A stretch of DNA of 44,234 bases, from positions 1-44,234 of the forward strand of contig JAJXUA010000006.1 in assembly GCA_021783275.1 (NCBI GenBank), in the 5' to 3' direction. The number at the start of each line of letters is the position of its first letter. Position 1 is the first letter of the stretch. Below the pieces are notes generated by a model, which saw nothing but the letters and a program-made list of their open reading frames with translations, had not been told where the DNA came from and did not search any database. The translations under genes and the position numbers were made by a program. This stretch comes from Pseudomonadota bacterium (GTDB taxonomy: Bacteria > Pseudomonadota > Gammaproteobacteria > Burkholderiales > Thiobacillaceae). Positions 17,601 to 24,933 of this stretch are shown in pieces.

Positions 17601-17868
17601 CAACGCCTCCTTCAATTGGACTAAACATTCACGGGGCTTATCCCCGTCTTTATTGGCATCAAAAAACCTGGTCGAATTGTACTGTGAACAGAAGCAACAG
17701 ACACCGCCAACCATACAATTTCGGTGGCCGTTGGATTTTTACCACGGCTCCAAGCATAAACGCTTCGCGGCTGACCACTTAGTAAGCTACCCCTGTTCCA
17801 GTGCAGCTCGTACAAGCCCCCACCCCCGCCGAACCACTAATCTCTCAAAACCTCCGCAAGACAGATAT
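17601..17868. other. Upstream region of the FadL-fusion gene
   Basis: Together with the terminator this is a 365-bp non-coding stretch. Apart from the ribosome binding site next to 17600 and the sigma-54-like element at 17786-17800, I see no clear sigma-70 promoter, RNA gene or coding sequence. Small ORFs in it are over-extensions of the flanking gene or shadows. Confidence 0.5.
17786..17800 (-). promoter_or_regulatory. Sigma-54-like -24/-12 element upstream of the FadL-fusion gene
   Basis: The minus strand reads TGGAACAGGGGTAGC followed by TT. It has the GG-N10-GC spacing of sigma-54 promoters and closely matches the element in front of the PEP-CTERM gene (TGGAACAGCTGTTGC, TT). The start codon is about 185 bp downstream, which is long. 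The 17-bp upstream element seen at the PEP-CTERM genes is absent here. Confidence 0.4.
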
Positions 17869-17903
17869 AAAAAAACACGGCGGGATATCCCGCCGTGTTT
17901 TTT
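17869..17903 (-). terminator. Rho-independent terminator after PEP-CTERM gene 1
   Basis: A perfect palindrome, CACGGCGGGATATCCCGCCGTG, is bordered by an A7 run on one side and T6 on the other. It is a strong and potentially bidirectional terminator, 63 bp beyond the stop of the PEP-CTERM gene at 17966. Confidence 0.88.
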
Positions 17904-17965
17904 GACACCCACAAACAGTAACCACTACACAAAACAGCCCCGACAGCGCAGGGCCGTTTGGATAT

Positions 17966-18592
17966 TCAGGCCACCAGTTTGCGGCGGCGTGCCACCATCG
18001 TGCCGACCAAGCCCAGACCTGCAAGCATCATCGCATAGGTTTCAGCTTCCGGAACAGCAGCAGCAGCAGTACCATTAATGATCCAGTTTGCCGCCTGTCC
18101 ATTGAACGGGCCACCAACAATCGTGGTAGTCCAAGCAATACTGAAGGCGCCGGTGGACGAATCATAACTACCCGTTGCAGCCGCAGTACCGGTGTTGAAG
18201 TTCGTGCCATTCCAGTAGTTGGTCCACGAAGACAGATCCATCGTGATGGTAGAGGCAGTAGTTACGCCAGAGGGGAAAGCACCTCCGCCAACAGCAACAC
18301 CACCATAGGGGTTATCGTCGGTAGCTAAGGGGGTATTGGTGAAGATCGCTACCGGACCACCGAAGAATTGAAAAGCATTTACGATACCACCGGTTGCGCC
18401 ACCTGCGTCAACAAAATCCCAAGGCAGAGCTGCGATAGCGATGCTGGGAGCCGCACCCAGTCCGAACAAGCCACCGGTCACATTGAAGTCAACGACAGCA
18501 CCGATACCACCATCGGGGGCTTCGTCAATAGCGTAAGCGCTAACAGAAGCAACGGTCAGCGCAAGCGCCAGAGCAGTTTTCTTGAAAATCAT
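17966..18592 (-). CDS. PEP-CTERM sorting-domain protein 1
   Basis: The 208-aa exported protein has a signal peptide (MIFKKTALALALTVASVSAYA|IDEAPDGG), a Gly/Ala/Thr/Asn-rich body without a recognised enzyme domain, and a C-terminal sorting signal: VPEAETYAMMLAGLGLVG, followed by the basic stop VARRRKLVA. The motif is PEA instead of PEP, which occurs in the family. Such proteins are thought to be cleaved by an exosortase and placed in or near the EPS matrix. The ATG at 18592 has a GAGGAG site; the longer track version is rejected. Upstream lie a sigma-54-like promoter and a conserved 17-bp element. The few Cys and the repetitive composition suggest a matrix or structural role, which is inference. 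Confidence 0.9.
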   Translation of the reverse strand: MIFKKTALALALTVASVSAYAIDEAPDGGIGAVVDFNVTGGLFGLGAAPSIAIAALPWDFVDAGGATGGIVNAFQFFGGPVAIFTNTPLATDDNPYGGVAVGGGAFPSGVTTASTITMDLSSWTNYWNGTNFNTGTAAATGSYDSSTGAFSIAWTTTIVGGPFNGQAANWIINGTAAAAVPEAETYAMMLAGLGLVGTMVARRRKLVA

Positions 18593-18673
18593 TTGTTTCT
18601 CCTCGAAAAATTTATAGATCGATCTATCTACTTGTTGCCACCTACAACACACCCTTATTAGTTCCGGGTGCCA

Positions 18674-18701
18674 GTACCACCGGGTAACGCTGAAGTGGTA
18701 C
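18674..18701 (-). repeat. Inverted repeat GTACCAC-N14-GTGGTAC in the leader of PEP-CTERM gene 1
   Basis: A 7-bp perfect inverted repeat begins about 12 bp downstream of the -12 GC, i.e. at the expected transcription start. It could be an operator or a 5' mRNA hairpin. A related TGGTA/TACCA repeat sits at the matching place before PEP-CTERM gene 2. Confidence 0.45.
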
Positions 18702-18712
18702 GAACTACTTAA

Positions 18713-18727
18713 GCAACAGCTGTTCCA
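18713..18727 (-). promoter_or_regulatory. Sigma-54 promoter (-24/-12) of PEP-CTERM gene 1
   Basis: The minus strand reads TGGAACAGCTGTTGC then TT, against the consensus TGGCAC-N5-TTGC. GG and GC are exactly 10 bp apart. The predicted transcription start near 18701 gives a leader of about 110 nt. Presence of the same architecture before gene 2 raises confidence. Confidence 0.75.
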
Positions 18728-18822
18728 GTTTTATACGCTAAAATTTATCTTCTTTGTTTACATAGATTTAATTCATTAATTTGTTTTTCATCCAGCATGC
18801 ACTGTGGTTTCCTCCGGTGTTA

Positions 18823-18839
18823 GTGTAAAAAAAACCGAC
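18823..18839 (-). promoter_or_regulatory. Conserved upstream element GTCGGTTTTTTTTACAC (likely activator site)
   Basis: This 17-mer matches the one at 20059-20075 in 16 of 17 positions and in the same orientation. In both cases it ends 97 bp upstream of the -24 GG. That position fits an enhancer-type site for a sigma-54 activator. The bound protein is not known from this window. Confidence 0.7.
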
Positions 18840-19088
18840 GATTTGGCCTGTCTTTTTAGCAGAGTTAAGACCATTTCTCTCATTCGCGTTCATGGTGACA
18901 TCAAAAATATCATTATTATTCAATGTGATTTCGACATAACCCCGTAAAACACAATATGTAAAATTTATCGACAAGTTCGGGTATTCATAAAATATTCGAG
19001 TTGTCCAGGCACGGACGTCACTGGCGGCTGGATGTTCAGGTTCGATTCAGGTCCCGCCCCAGACAAAATTCCCCGCAAGACCGAAAGT

Positions 19089-19115
19089 AAAAATGCCCCG
19101 ACCAGCGGGGCATTT
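19089..19115 (-). terminator. Rho-independent terminator after PEP-CTERM gene 2
   Basis: On the minus strand AAATGCCCCG and CGGGGCATTT pair around a CTGGT loop and run into T5. It lies 30 bp past the stop at 19145. Confidence 0.85.
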
Positions 19116-19144
19116 CCTTCCATGCCAGGGAACTCGATTTTAGT

Positions 19145-19891
19145 TCACGCCGCCACCAGTGCCTGACGCCGACGCGCTGCCGCACCGACAAGGCCCAGAC
19201 CCACCAGCATCATTGCCCATTCAGCAGGCTCGGGTACGGGGGTAATCGGAATGCAGATATCCGGGTTAGGGATAGGCGAACCCAGCAGATTGATGCCTAC
19301 CAGAGTAGCCGTGCCCGAAAAGAACGGGCTAAAACCCGCAAACGGGAAAGCCGTGATTTCGGTACCAGGAATACCATTGCCATCGGTATCAATTGAAGCC
19401 ACTGCAAACTCGGCCCCCAGGTTCAGGCTGAGCAAATCGGTCAGGCCCGGAATGACCGGGTTCAGGCCAAACGCCGCCTGCACAGGGACAATGATCCCGT
19501 TATACGAAAAGTCAATTTCCGAATGCGCACACATGAACGCACCCGCGCACTTGTCCCCGGCGAGCAATCCCACATAGGCCGACAAATCGCCATCCGCGAA
19601 GAATGGAACATTAAAAAACTCGCCTGTCATCGAGGCCGTACCGCCAAAGCTCACGGCGTCGAGCGTGATTGTGCCCATGACACCAGGGGTTTCGTTTGGT
19701 ACAACTTCGCCATTTCGGTCGTACATCGTAAACTGGCCATCAAAATCGAAAGTGAGGATGGTGCTCACCGGCAATATGGGTGGCAGAATATCACCCAGCA
19801 ACGCATGGGCATTGGCAGATAAAGCCAGCATCGCACTACCGGCCAGCACTGCGACCGCGTTTTTTTTGCGCACAAGTTCAAGTTGCAACAT
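19145..19891 (-). CDS. PEP-CTERM sorting-domain protein 2
   Basis: This 248-aa protein has a signal peptide (MLQLELVRKKNAVAVLAGSAMLALSANAHA|LLGD), a beta-rich body with ILTFDFDGQFTMYD and DTDGNGIPGTEI, and a classic C-terminal signal: VPEPAEWAMMLVGLGLVG then AAARRRQALVAA. The body resembles other PEP-CTERM surface proteins of unknown function. It has two Cys close together (DKCAGAFMCAHSE), possibly a disulfide after export. The ATG at 19891 has a GAGGAGG site at ideal spacing; the track version is 21 residues too long. It is a single-gene unit with its own sigma-54-like promoter and terminator. It is probably an exosortase substrate and part of the extracellular matrix. Confidence 0.9.
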   Translation of the reverse strand: MLQLELVRKKNAVAVLAGSAMLALSANAHALLGDILPPILPVSTILTFDFDGQFTMYDRNGEVVPNETPGVMGTITLDAVSFGGTASMTGEFFNVPFFADGDLSAYVGLLAGDKCAGAFMCAHSEIDFSYNGIIVPVQAAFGLNPVIPGLTDLLSLNLGAEFAVASIDTDGNGIPGTEITAFPFAGFSPFFSGTATLVGINLLGSPIPNPDICIPITPVPEPAEWAMMLVGLGLVGAAARRRQALVAA

Positions 19892-19923
19892 GGAAGCCTC
19901 CTCGATATTGAAATATCTCGTAC

Positions 19924-19939
19924 TGGTATACGAGTACCA
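19924..19939 (-). repeat. Inverted repeat TGGTA-N6-TACCA in the leader of PEP-CTERM gene 2
   Basis: A short inverted repeat starts 10 bp downstream of the -12 GC, close to the predicted transcription start. Its arms share the GGTAC core with the repeat before PEP-CTERM gene 1. Confidence 0.35.
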
Positions 19940-19948
19940 AGGACAGAG

Positions 19949-19963
19949 GCACAAAACATTCCA
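19949..19963 (-). promoter_or_regulatory. Sigma-54 promoter (-24/-12) of PEP-CTERM gene 2
   Basis: The minus strand reads TGGAATGTTTTGTGC: TGGAA at -24 and GTGC at -12 with GG-N10-GC spacing. It is a poorer match than the element of gene 1, but has the same conserved 17-bp site exactly 97 bp upstream. The predicted leader is about 45 nt. Confidence 0.65.
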
Positions 19964-20058
19964 GAATTAATGCAGAACGTGCAAGTTTTTGAATTTGCAG
20001 CACATTCTAGTATTCACAGCCATTAAGCGCATGAATACACACTGGTCAAATTCATCTG

Positions 20059-20075
20059 GTGTAAAGAAAACCGAC
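20059..20075 (-). promoter_or_regulatory. Conserved upstream element GTCGGTTTTCTTTACAC (likely activator site)
   Basis: This is the second copy of the element at 18823-18839, with one mismatch, same strand and the same 97-bp distance to the -24 GG. It lies between the promoter of PEP-CTERM gene 2 and the stop of epsB. Confidence 0.7.
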
Positions 20076-20119
20076 TTGTCTGCCAACGAGCACGGGAGCC
20101 TTGCCAGCAAGCACTTAAT

Positions 20120-21502
20120 TCAATACGCGTTCTGATCCCGCCACACCACCACCAGGGTCTTGCCGATGATCATCAGGTCGAACATCAGCGACCAGTTGCG
20201 CATGTAGTCGATGTCGTACTGAACGCGGGCGCGCATTTTGTCGAGGGTTTCGGTTTCGCCGCGCAGGCCGTTGACCTGCGCCCAGCCAGTGATGCCGGGT
20301 TTGACCTTGTGGCGCAGCATGTAGCCCTTGATGAGCTTGCGGTACTGCTCGTTATGGGAAACAGCGTGGGGGCGCGGGCCGACGACGCTCATGCGGCCCT
20401 GCAGCACGTTGATGAACTGCGGCAGTTCGTCGAGCGAGGTTTTGCGGATGAAAGCACCAAACGCAGTGATGCGGCAGTCGGTGCGGCTGGCCTGGTTGAT
20501 GATGCTGCCGTCTTCGCACACGCTCATGGAACGGAATTTGTAGATAAGGATTTCCTGCCCGTCCAGCCCGTAGCGGCGCTGCTTGAAGATGATGGGGCCG
20601 GGCGAGGACAGCTTGACGCCGATGGCCAGGGCTATCAGCAGTGGCCAGATCAGCAGCAGAATGAAACTGGCGATGACGACATCGCTGATGCGCTTGCCGA
20701 TACCGCTGACACCGAGGGTGGGCGATTCGGTGAGCGCCACTACTGGCATGCCCTGGATGTGATCGACTCGCGCCTGGATCAGGTCGGAGACAAAGATATC
20801 CGGTACGAAATACACCGACGCGGTGGTGTCACGCAGGGCATCGAGCAGGCTGAGGGTGCGGGGCTGCGACGCCATCGGCAGGGTGATGTACACCAGATCG
20901 ACGGTGTGGAGATTGACGTACTCCGGGATATCCAACAGTTTGCCCAGCAATTTCTCGGGATCGGTCAGTTCGGTACGCTCGATCAGCCGGTCGTCAAAGA
21001 AGCCGATCACATCCACGCCCAGCGCCCGATCGTTGGCAAAACGCCCGCGCAGTTCGGTGCCCAGATGGCCTGCCCCCACAATAATGGCGCGGCGGCGCCC
21101 GCCTTCCAGCAGCAACAGGCGCGGCAGGATTTTGCGCACCACCCGGTGCGCCAGCCACATGGCCACCGGCGTAATCAGCATCCAGGCCATGACCAGCTCG
21201 GGCGGGAAGAAATCGAGATAGCCGGTGGAATAGCCAAACAGCAGGATCAGGCCGGAGAGGAAAAACCACGGCATGATGACTTCGTTCCAGAATGCGCGCA
21301 GCGTCACCTCGGGCCATTTGCCGGGGAAGGTCAGCGTGAACACGATCAGGGCCAGGATCGGGTACGGCCCCTGGAACGGTTCATGGAAATAAATCGTGCA
21401 GCCGATCAGCACCAGCACGGCCACAAACGGGTCGAGCAGGATTTTGGTCAGGGAAACAACGGAGAGTTGCTGTCGAAACAGCCACTGATTGTGATTGGTC
21501 AT
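20120..21502 (-). CDS. epsB: Undecaprenyl-phosphate sugar phosphotransferase EpsB (WcaJ/WbaP-like primer)
   Basis: The 460-aa protein has four to five N-terminal transmembrane helices, a Rossmann-like CoA-binding domain (RRAIIVGAGHLGTELRGRF) and a C-terminal bacterial sugar transferase domain. The latter has FKQRRYGLDGQEILIYKFRSM, TSLDELPQFINVLQGRMSVVGPRPHAV and KPGITGWAQVNG. It starts repeat-unit synthesis by moving a hexose-1-phosphate (probably glucose) from UDP-sugar to undecaprenyl phosphate. The track version beginning at 21757 is rejected; the ATG at 21502 is the family-typical start, with a close GGAG site. It is separated from the main eps operon by the PEP-CTERM genes and so is probably transcribed on its own. 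Confidence 0.92.
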   Translation of the reverse strand: MTNHNQWLFRQQLSVVSLTKILLDPFVAVLVLIGCTIYFHEPFQGPYPILALIVFTLTFPGKWPEVTLRAFWNEVIMPWFFLSGLILLFGYSTGYLDFFPPELVMAWMLITPVAMWLAHRVVRKILPRLLLLEGGRRRAIIVGAGHLGTELRGRFANDRALGVDVIGFFDDRLIERTELTDPEKLLGKLLDIPEYVNLHTVDLVYITLPMASQPRTLSLLDALRDTTASVYFVPDIFVSDLIQARVDHIQGMPVVALTESPTLGVSGIGKRISDVVIASFILLLIWPLLIALAIGVKLSSPGPIIFKQRRYGLDGQEILIYKFRSMSVCEDGSIINQASRTDCRITAFGAFIRKTSLDELPQFINVLQGRMSVVGPRPHAVSHNEQYRKLIKGYMLRHKVKPGITGWAQVNGLRGETETLDKMRARVQYDIDYMRNWSLMFDLMIIGKTLVVVWRDQNAY

Positions 21503-21561
21503 GGCTCCGGGATCTGGGCACGGATGATTTCTTGTGGTCTTGCTCCGGATCAACTCCGGAC

Positions 21562-21591
21562 CCCCTGCCCCCGATGATGGCAGGGCAGGGG
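21562..21591. repeat. Hairpin CCCCTGCCC-N12-GGGCAGGGG in the epsB / PP0621 divergent region
   Basis: A 9-bp perfect inverted repeat about 60 bp upstream of epsB. There is no T run, so it is unlikely to be a terminator. It could be an operator or leader structure. The rest of the 281-bp divergent region (21503-21783) shows no firm promoter. Confidence 0.4.
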
Positions 21592-21783
21592 CATTATGGC
21601 GCAAAAATGCCGACTCTGCGCCAAGCTGGATACAAACCCCAGACCAAGCCCGAACCCAATAACAAGTGTATGACTGCCGCGGCTCCCAGCTTAGTGGCTG
21701 ACACACGATCATCTGGCTGGGCAGTGGTCCGCCGCGCCATGCTATGCTCCATGCCACTTTATGGATCTATCGGGATATTCCCT

Positions 21784-22011
21784 GTGCTTATCAAGATTCT
21801 GCTGCTGATTGCCATTGTCTTTGTAATCTTGGCGCTGTTGCGTGCCTACAAGCGGTCACTGACCCAGCCCCACGCTTCAGCTGATCCGCAACCTGTTGAA
21901 AACATGGTGAAATGCGCGCATTGCGGGGTGAATCTGCCGCGCAGCGAAGCGATCTATTCGGCGGGCGAGCTGTATTGCTCGGCCGAACACCAGCAACTGG
22001 GCAAACGGTAA
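21784..22011 (+). CDS. Small PP0621-family membrane protein with zinc-ribbon-like Cys cluster
   Basis: The likely 75-aa product starts at a GTG (VLIKILLLIAIVFVILALL). It has one N-terminal transmembrane helix and then a cytoplasmic or periplasmic tail with CAHCGVNLPRSEAIYSAGELYCSAEH, which supplies Cys-x2-Cys plus a further Cys and His. This matches the PP0621 family, commonly encoded just before pilS. An in-frame ATG at 21751 would add 11 residues; neither start has a strong ribosome binding site. The track ORF from 21532 is far too long. The gene ends 10 bp before pilS. Function is unknown; zinc binding is inferred from the Cys pattern. Confidence 0.78.
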   Translation: MLIKILLLIAIVFVILALLRAYKRSLTQPHASADPQPVENMVKCAHCGVNLPRSEAIYSAGELYCSAEHQQLGKR

Positions 22012-22021
22012 GCGCCACGCC

Positions 22022-23599
22022 ATGAAACCTGCGGCCATGCCGCGCCCTGTGACCCGGGGCTATTACGCGTCACACTGGCGCAGTCTCGATTATTTCAACC
22101 TGTATCGTCTGACGCTGGCGGTGGCGCTGGTGTTTACCGGGCTGATTTTCAGCGGCTCGGATGTCTTTCCCGAAACTTCGGGTGAGCGTTTCCGCAGCTA
22201 TGCTTTTGCCTATCTGGTGTGCGCCGCCCTGTTTGTGCTGGGGATACGGGCACGCTGGCCCCGCTTTCAGCTCCAGCTCAGCGCGCACATTCTCACCGAC
22301 ATCATTTTCGTGATGCTGCTGATGGGAACCAGCGCACGTCTGTCCTCCGGGTTGGGCTTGCTGCTGCTGATTTCGATTGCATCGGGCGGGCTGGTCGGCA
22401 GCGGCCGACTGACGCTGCTATATGCCGCACTGGCCTCGATTGCCCTGCTGTTGCAGCACGGTTTCAGTCTGCTGGGTGGGCGCCTCGGTCTGGACAGCTA
22501 TTTCCAGGTGGGTCTGCTGTGTGCCGGTTACTTCGCTATCGGCTGGCTGGCCCATGCCTTGACCCAGCGCGCGCTGCGTTCGGAAACCCTGGCGCTGCTT
22601 CAGGCCGACGAGCTGGCCATGCTGAACCGGATCAACGCGGTGGCGATTGAAAATTCGCCAGACGGCCTGCTGGCGGTGCGCGGCGACGGGGTGATCAGCC
22701 ATGCCAGTCCGCGCGCGCTGGCTTTGCTGGGGGTGCGCGCGACGATCAGTCCGGGCATCAGCCGCCTGGCTGAACTGGCACCAGAATTTGCCGAGGCGCT
22801 GTCGCCGCAATGCCTGCCCGATAAAACCTATCCCTTGAGCATCCCCGGTGTCCAGTTGCGGGTGCGCTGCATTCCGCTGGACACCGCCGACCACAGCCGC
22901 ATCCTGCTACTGGAAGACCAGAGCCAGGCTGATCAGGCGGCCCAACGCCTCAAACTGGCCGCATTGGGGCGGCTGACGGCCAACATTGCCCATGAAATCC
23001 GCAATCCGCTGTCGGCGATCAGCCACGCGGCACAGTTGCTGCGCGAGGAGTCGCAGGACGCCGGACAGATTCGCCTGACCGGGATCATCGACAACAACGC
23101 GCAGCGGCTGGACCGGCTGGTGGAAGAAGTGCTGACCCTCAACCGGCGTGACCGGCTCAACCCCGCAGATTTCAACGCCAGCACGCTAACCGCCCTGATT
23201 GCGGAACTGCGCCAGACTGAAGAAATCCCGGACGCCGCCGTCATAGTGCACATGCCCGATACCCTGCATTTCCGCTTTGATCCCGACCACTTGCGCCAGA
23301 TTATGTGGAACCTGCTGCGCAACGCCTGGCGTTTCAGCCGCCGTCAGCCCGGCAGTATCCGCATCTCGGGCACAACGCTGAACGGCCACGTACACATCGA
23401 TCTCCAGGACGACGGGCCGGGCATCCTTGCCGAACACCGCAGCAAACTGTTTGAACCGTTTTTCACCACCGACGCACAGGGAACCGGGCTGGGACTCTTT
23501 CTCGCACGCGAACTGGCCGAGGCGAACCATGCCATGCTGGCTTACCTGCCGGAATCCACCGGCGGCCATTTCCGCATCAGCCTGCACGAGCGCGCCTGA
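22022..23599 (+). CDS. pilS: Two-component sensor histidine kinase PilS
   Basis: The 525-aa protein has six hydrophobic helices (residues ~25-190), a PAS-like segment (ENSPDGLLAVRGDGVISHAS), a HisKA domain with the phospho-accepting His in TANIAHEIRNPLSAI, and an ATPase domain (LRNAWRFSR N box, DDGPGI G1 box, GTGLGLFLA G2 box). The architecture and the next gene identify the PilS sensor, which controls type IV pilus genes in many Proteobacteria. It ends one base before pilR. No pilin gene is in the window. It could alternatively be a related RpoN-linked sensor, but it lacks the larger GAF layout of PrsK. Confidence 0.87.
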   Translation: MKPAAMPRPVTRGYYASHWRSLDYFNLYRLTLAVALVFTGLIFSGSDVFPETSGERFRSYAFAYLVCAALFVLGIRARWPRFQLQLSAHILTDIIFVMLLMGTSARLSSGLGLLLLISIASGGLVGSGRLTLLYAALASIALLLQHGFSLLGGRLGLDSYFQVGLLCAGYFAIGWLAHALTQRALRSETLALLQADELAMLNRINAVAIENSPDGLLAVRGDGVISHASPRALALLGVRATISPGISRLAELAPEFAEALSPQCLPDKTYPLSIPGVQLRVRCIPLDTADHSRILLLEDQSQADQAAQRLKLAALGRLTANIAHEIRNPLSAISHAAQLLREESQDAGQIRLTGIIDNNAQRLDRLVEEVLTLNRRDRLNPADFNASTLTALIAELRQTEEIPDAAVIVHMPDTLHFRFDPDHLRQIMWNLLRNAWRFSRRQPGSIRISGTTLNGHVHIDLQDDGPGILAEHRSKLFEPFFTTDAQGTGLGLFLARELAEANHAMLAYLPESTGGHFRISLHERA

Positions 23600-23600
23600 C

Positions 23601-24920
23601 ATGGCCACCGGAACGCGCATTCTGCTGGTGGATGACGAGCCCGACCTGCTCGACCTGATGGAGCTGACCCTGGTGAAAATGGGACTGGAGGCCGACCGCG
23701 CCACCAGTGTGGCCGAAGCGCGCGGGCATTTAGCGCAAACCCGTTACGACCTGTGTCTGACGGATATGCGACTGACCGATGGCGAAGGCCTGGAAGTGAT
23801 TGCCATCGCCAGCGCGTTGGCTACACCGGTGCCGGTGGCGGTCATCACCGCATTTGGCAACGCCGGCAATGCGGTCGCCGCGCTCAAGGCGGGCGCGTTC
23901 GATTATCTGGCCAAGCCGGTGGCACTGGATCAACTGCGCACGCTGATCAAGTCGGCGCTGAAAATACCTGCCCTGGCCCAGGGCGACGATCCGACCCGCG
24001 AATTGATTGGCAACTCGCCCGCGATGCAGGATATCCGGGCGCGTATCGTCAAACTTGCGCGCACCCAGGCTCCGGTACACATCACCGGCGAATCGGGTAG
24101 CGGCAAAGAGCTGGCAGCGCGTCTGATTCACCGCTTGGGCAGCCGGGCCGAACAGCCGTTTGTTGCAGTGAATTGCGGCGCGATTCCGGAAACGCTGATG
24201 GAAAGTGAGTTCTTTGGCTATCGCAAAGGGGCTTTTACCGGTGCCGAAACAGACCGCAATGGATTTTTTCAGGCTGCCGACGGGGGCACCCTGTTTCTCG
24301 ACGAAGTGGCCGACCTGCCCCTGTCCATGCAGGTGAAATTGCTGCGCGTGTTGCAGGAAAAAAAAGTACGCAAAGTCGGTGCCACGCAGGAAGACCCGGT
24401 GGATGTGCGCATCGTCAGCGCCACCCATCAGAATTTATCCACGCTGGTGGAGGGCGGGCGCTTTCGCCAGGACCTGTACTACCGCCTCAACGTCATCGAC
24501 CTGCTGATGCCCAGCCTGCGTGAACGGGTGGAAGACATACCCGTCATGGCGCGTTTTCTGCTCGACAAACTGGGCGGCAGCGCCATCAAGCTGGATCGCG
24601 CTGCCGAACAGGCGCTGTGCGCCTACGCTTTCCCCGGCAACGTGCGCGAACTGGAGAACACACTGGAACGCGCCGTTGCCCTGTGTGAAGCCCAGCACAT
24701 CACCTGCGCCGATCTCAGCCTCGCCCCCCCTGCCCTACCTGCATCCGCCCATGTGCCGGGCGGGAAATATCCGCTACAGGATTATCTCGACCAGACCGAG
24801 CGGGTTGCCATTCTCGAAGCACTGGAGCAGACGCGACACAACAAGACTGCGGCCGCGCGCATCCTCGGCGTCACCTTCCGCAGCCTGCGCTATCGCCTGG
24901 AGCGGCTGGGAATCGACTGA
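23601..24920 (+). CDS. pilR: Sigma-54-dependent response regulator PilR
   Basis: The 439-aa protein has three parts: an N-terminal receiver domain (ILLVDDEPD, phospho-acceptor Asp in LCLTDMRLTDGEG, Lys in LAKPVALDQ); an AAA+ domain with Walker A GESGSGKEL, the sigma-54 contact loop RKGAFTGAE and Walker B GGTLFLDEVADLP; and a Fis-type helix-turn-helix (NKTAAARILGVTFRSLRYRLERLGI). It activates RpoN promoters, classically pilA. The start at 23601 replaces the track start at 23427, whose extra residues are out-of-frame pilS. Its closeness to three RpoN-like promoters at 17.8-20.0 kb is notable, but a direct link is not shown. Confidence 0.92.
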   Translation: MATGTRILLVDDEPDLLDLMELTLVKMGLEADRATSVAEARGHLAQTRYDLCLTDMRLTDGEGLEVIAIASALATPVPVAVITAFGNAGNAVAALKAGAFDYLAKPVALDQLRTLIKSALKIPALAQGDDPTRELIGNSPAMQDIRARIVKLARTQAPVHITGESGSGKELAARLIHRLGSRAEQPFVAVNCGAIPETLMESEFFGYRKGAFTGAETDRNGFFQAADGGTLFLDEVADLPLSMQVKLLRVLQEKKVRKVGATQEDPVDVRIVSATHQNLSTLVEGGRFRQDLYYRLNVIDLLMPSLRERVEDIPVMARFLLDKLGGSAIKLDRAAEQALCAYAFPGNVRELENTLERAVALCEAQHITCADLSLAPPALPASAHVPGGKYPLQDYLDQTERVAILEALEQTRHNKTAAARILGVTFRSLRYRLERLGID

Positions 24921-24933
24921 CGGCGGACGGGAT

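Larger units (their letters stand above)
18593..19088. other. ~500-bp AT-rich regulatory region upstream of PEP-CTERM gene 1
   Basis: This stretch is clearly more AT-rich than the surrounding genes. It carries the 5' leader with an inverted repeat, the sigma-54-like promoter and the 17-bp conserved element, each listed separately. The 68-aa track ORF inside it (18768-18974) lacks a convincing ribosome binding site or homology and overlaps the conserved element. From about 18840 to 19088 I see no further feature. Confidence 0.6.

Noticed and set aside
17895-17912. A third copy of the 17-bp element 97 bp upstream of the FadL-fusion sigma-54-like site
   Set aside because: The sequence at that place is the arm and T tract of the terminator of PEP-CTERM gene 1; only scattered bases match.
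18768-18974. 68-aa minus-strand ORF between the PEP-CTERM genes
   Set aside because: Low-complexity AT-rich sequence, no ribosome binding site, and it overlaps the conserved 17-bp regulatory element and lies upstream of the promoter.
20309-21577. 422-aa plus-strand ORF opposite epsB
   Set aside because: It is a shadow frame of epsB, rich in His, Gln, Asp and Gly, with no family motif, while the minus strand gives a complete sugar phosphotransferase.
22022-24920. The two-component pair as PrsK/PrsR, the PEP-CTERM regulators
   Set aside because: The kinase has the six-helix plus PAS layout and length of PilS, is preceded by a PP0621-like gene as at pil loci, and lacks the larger PrsK architecture.
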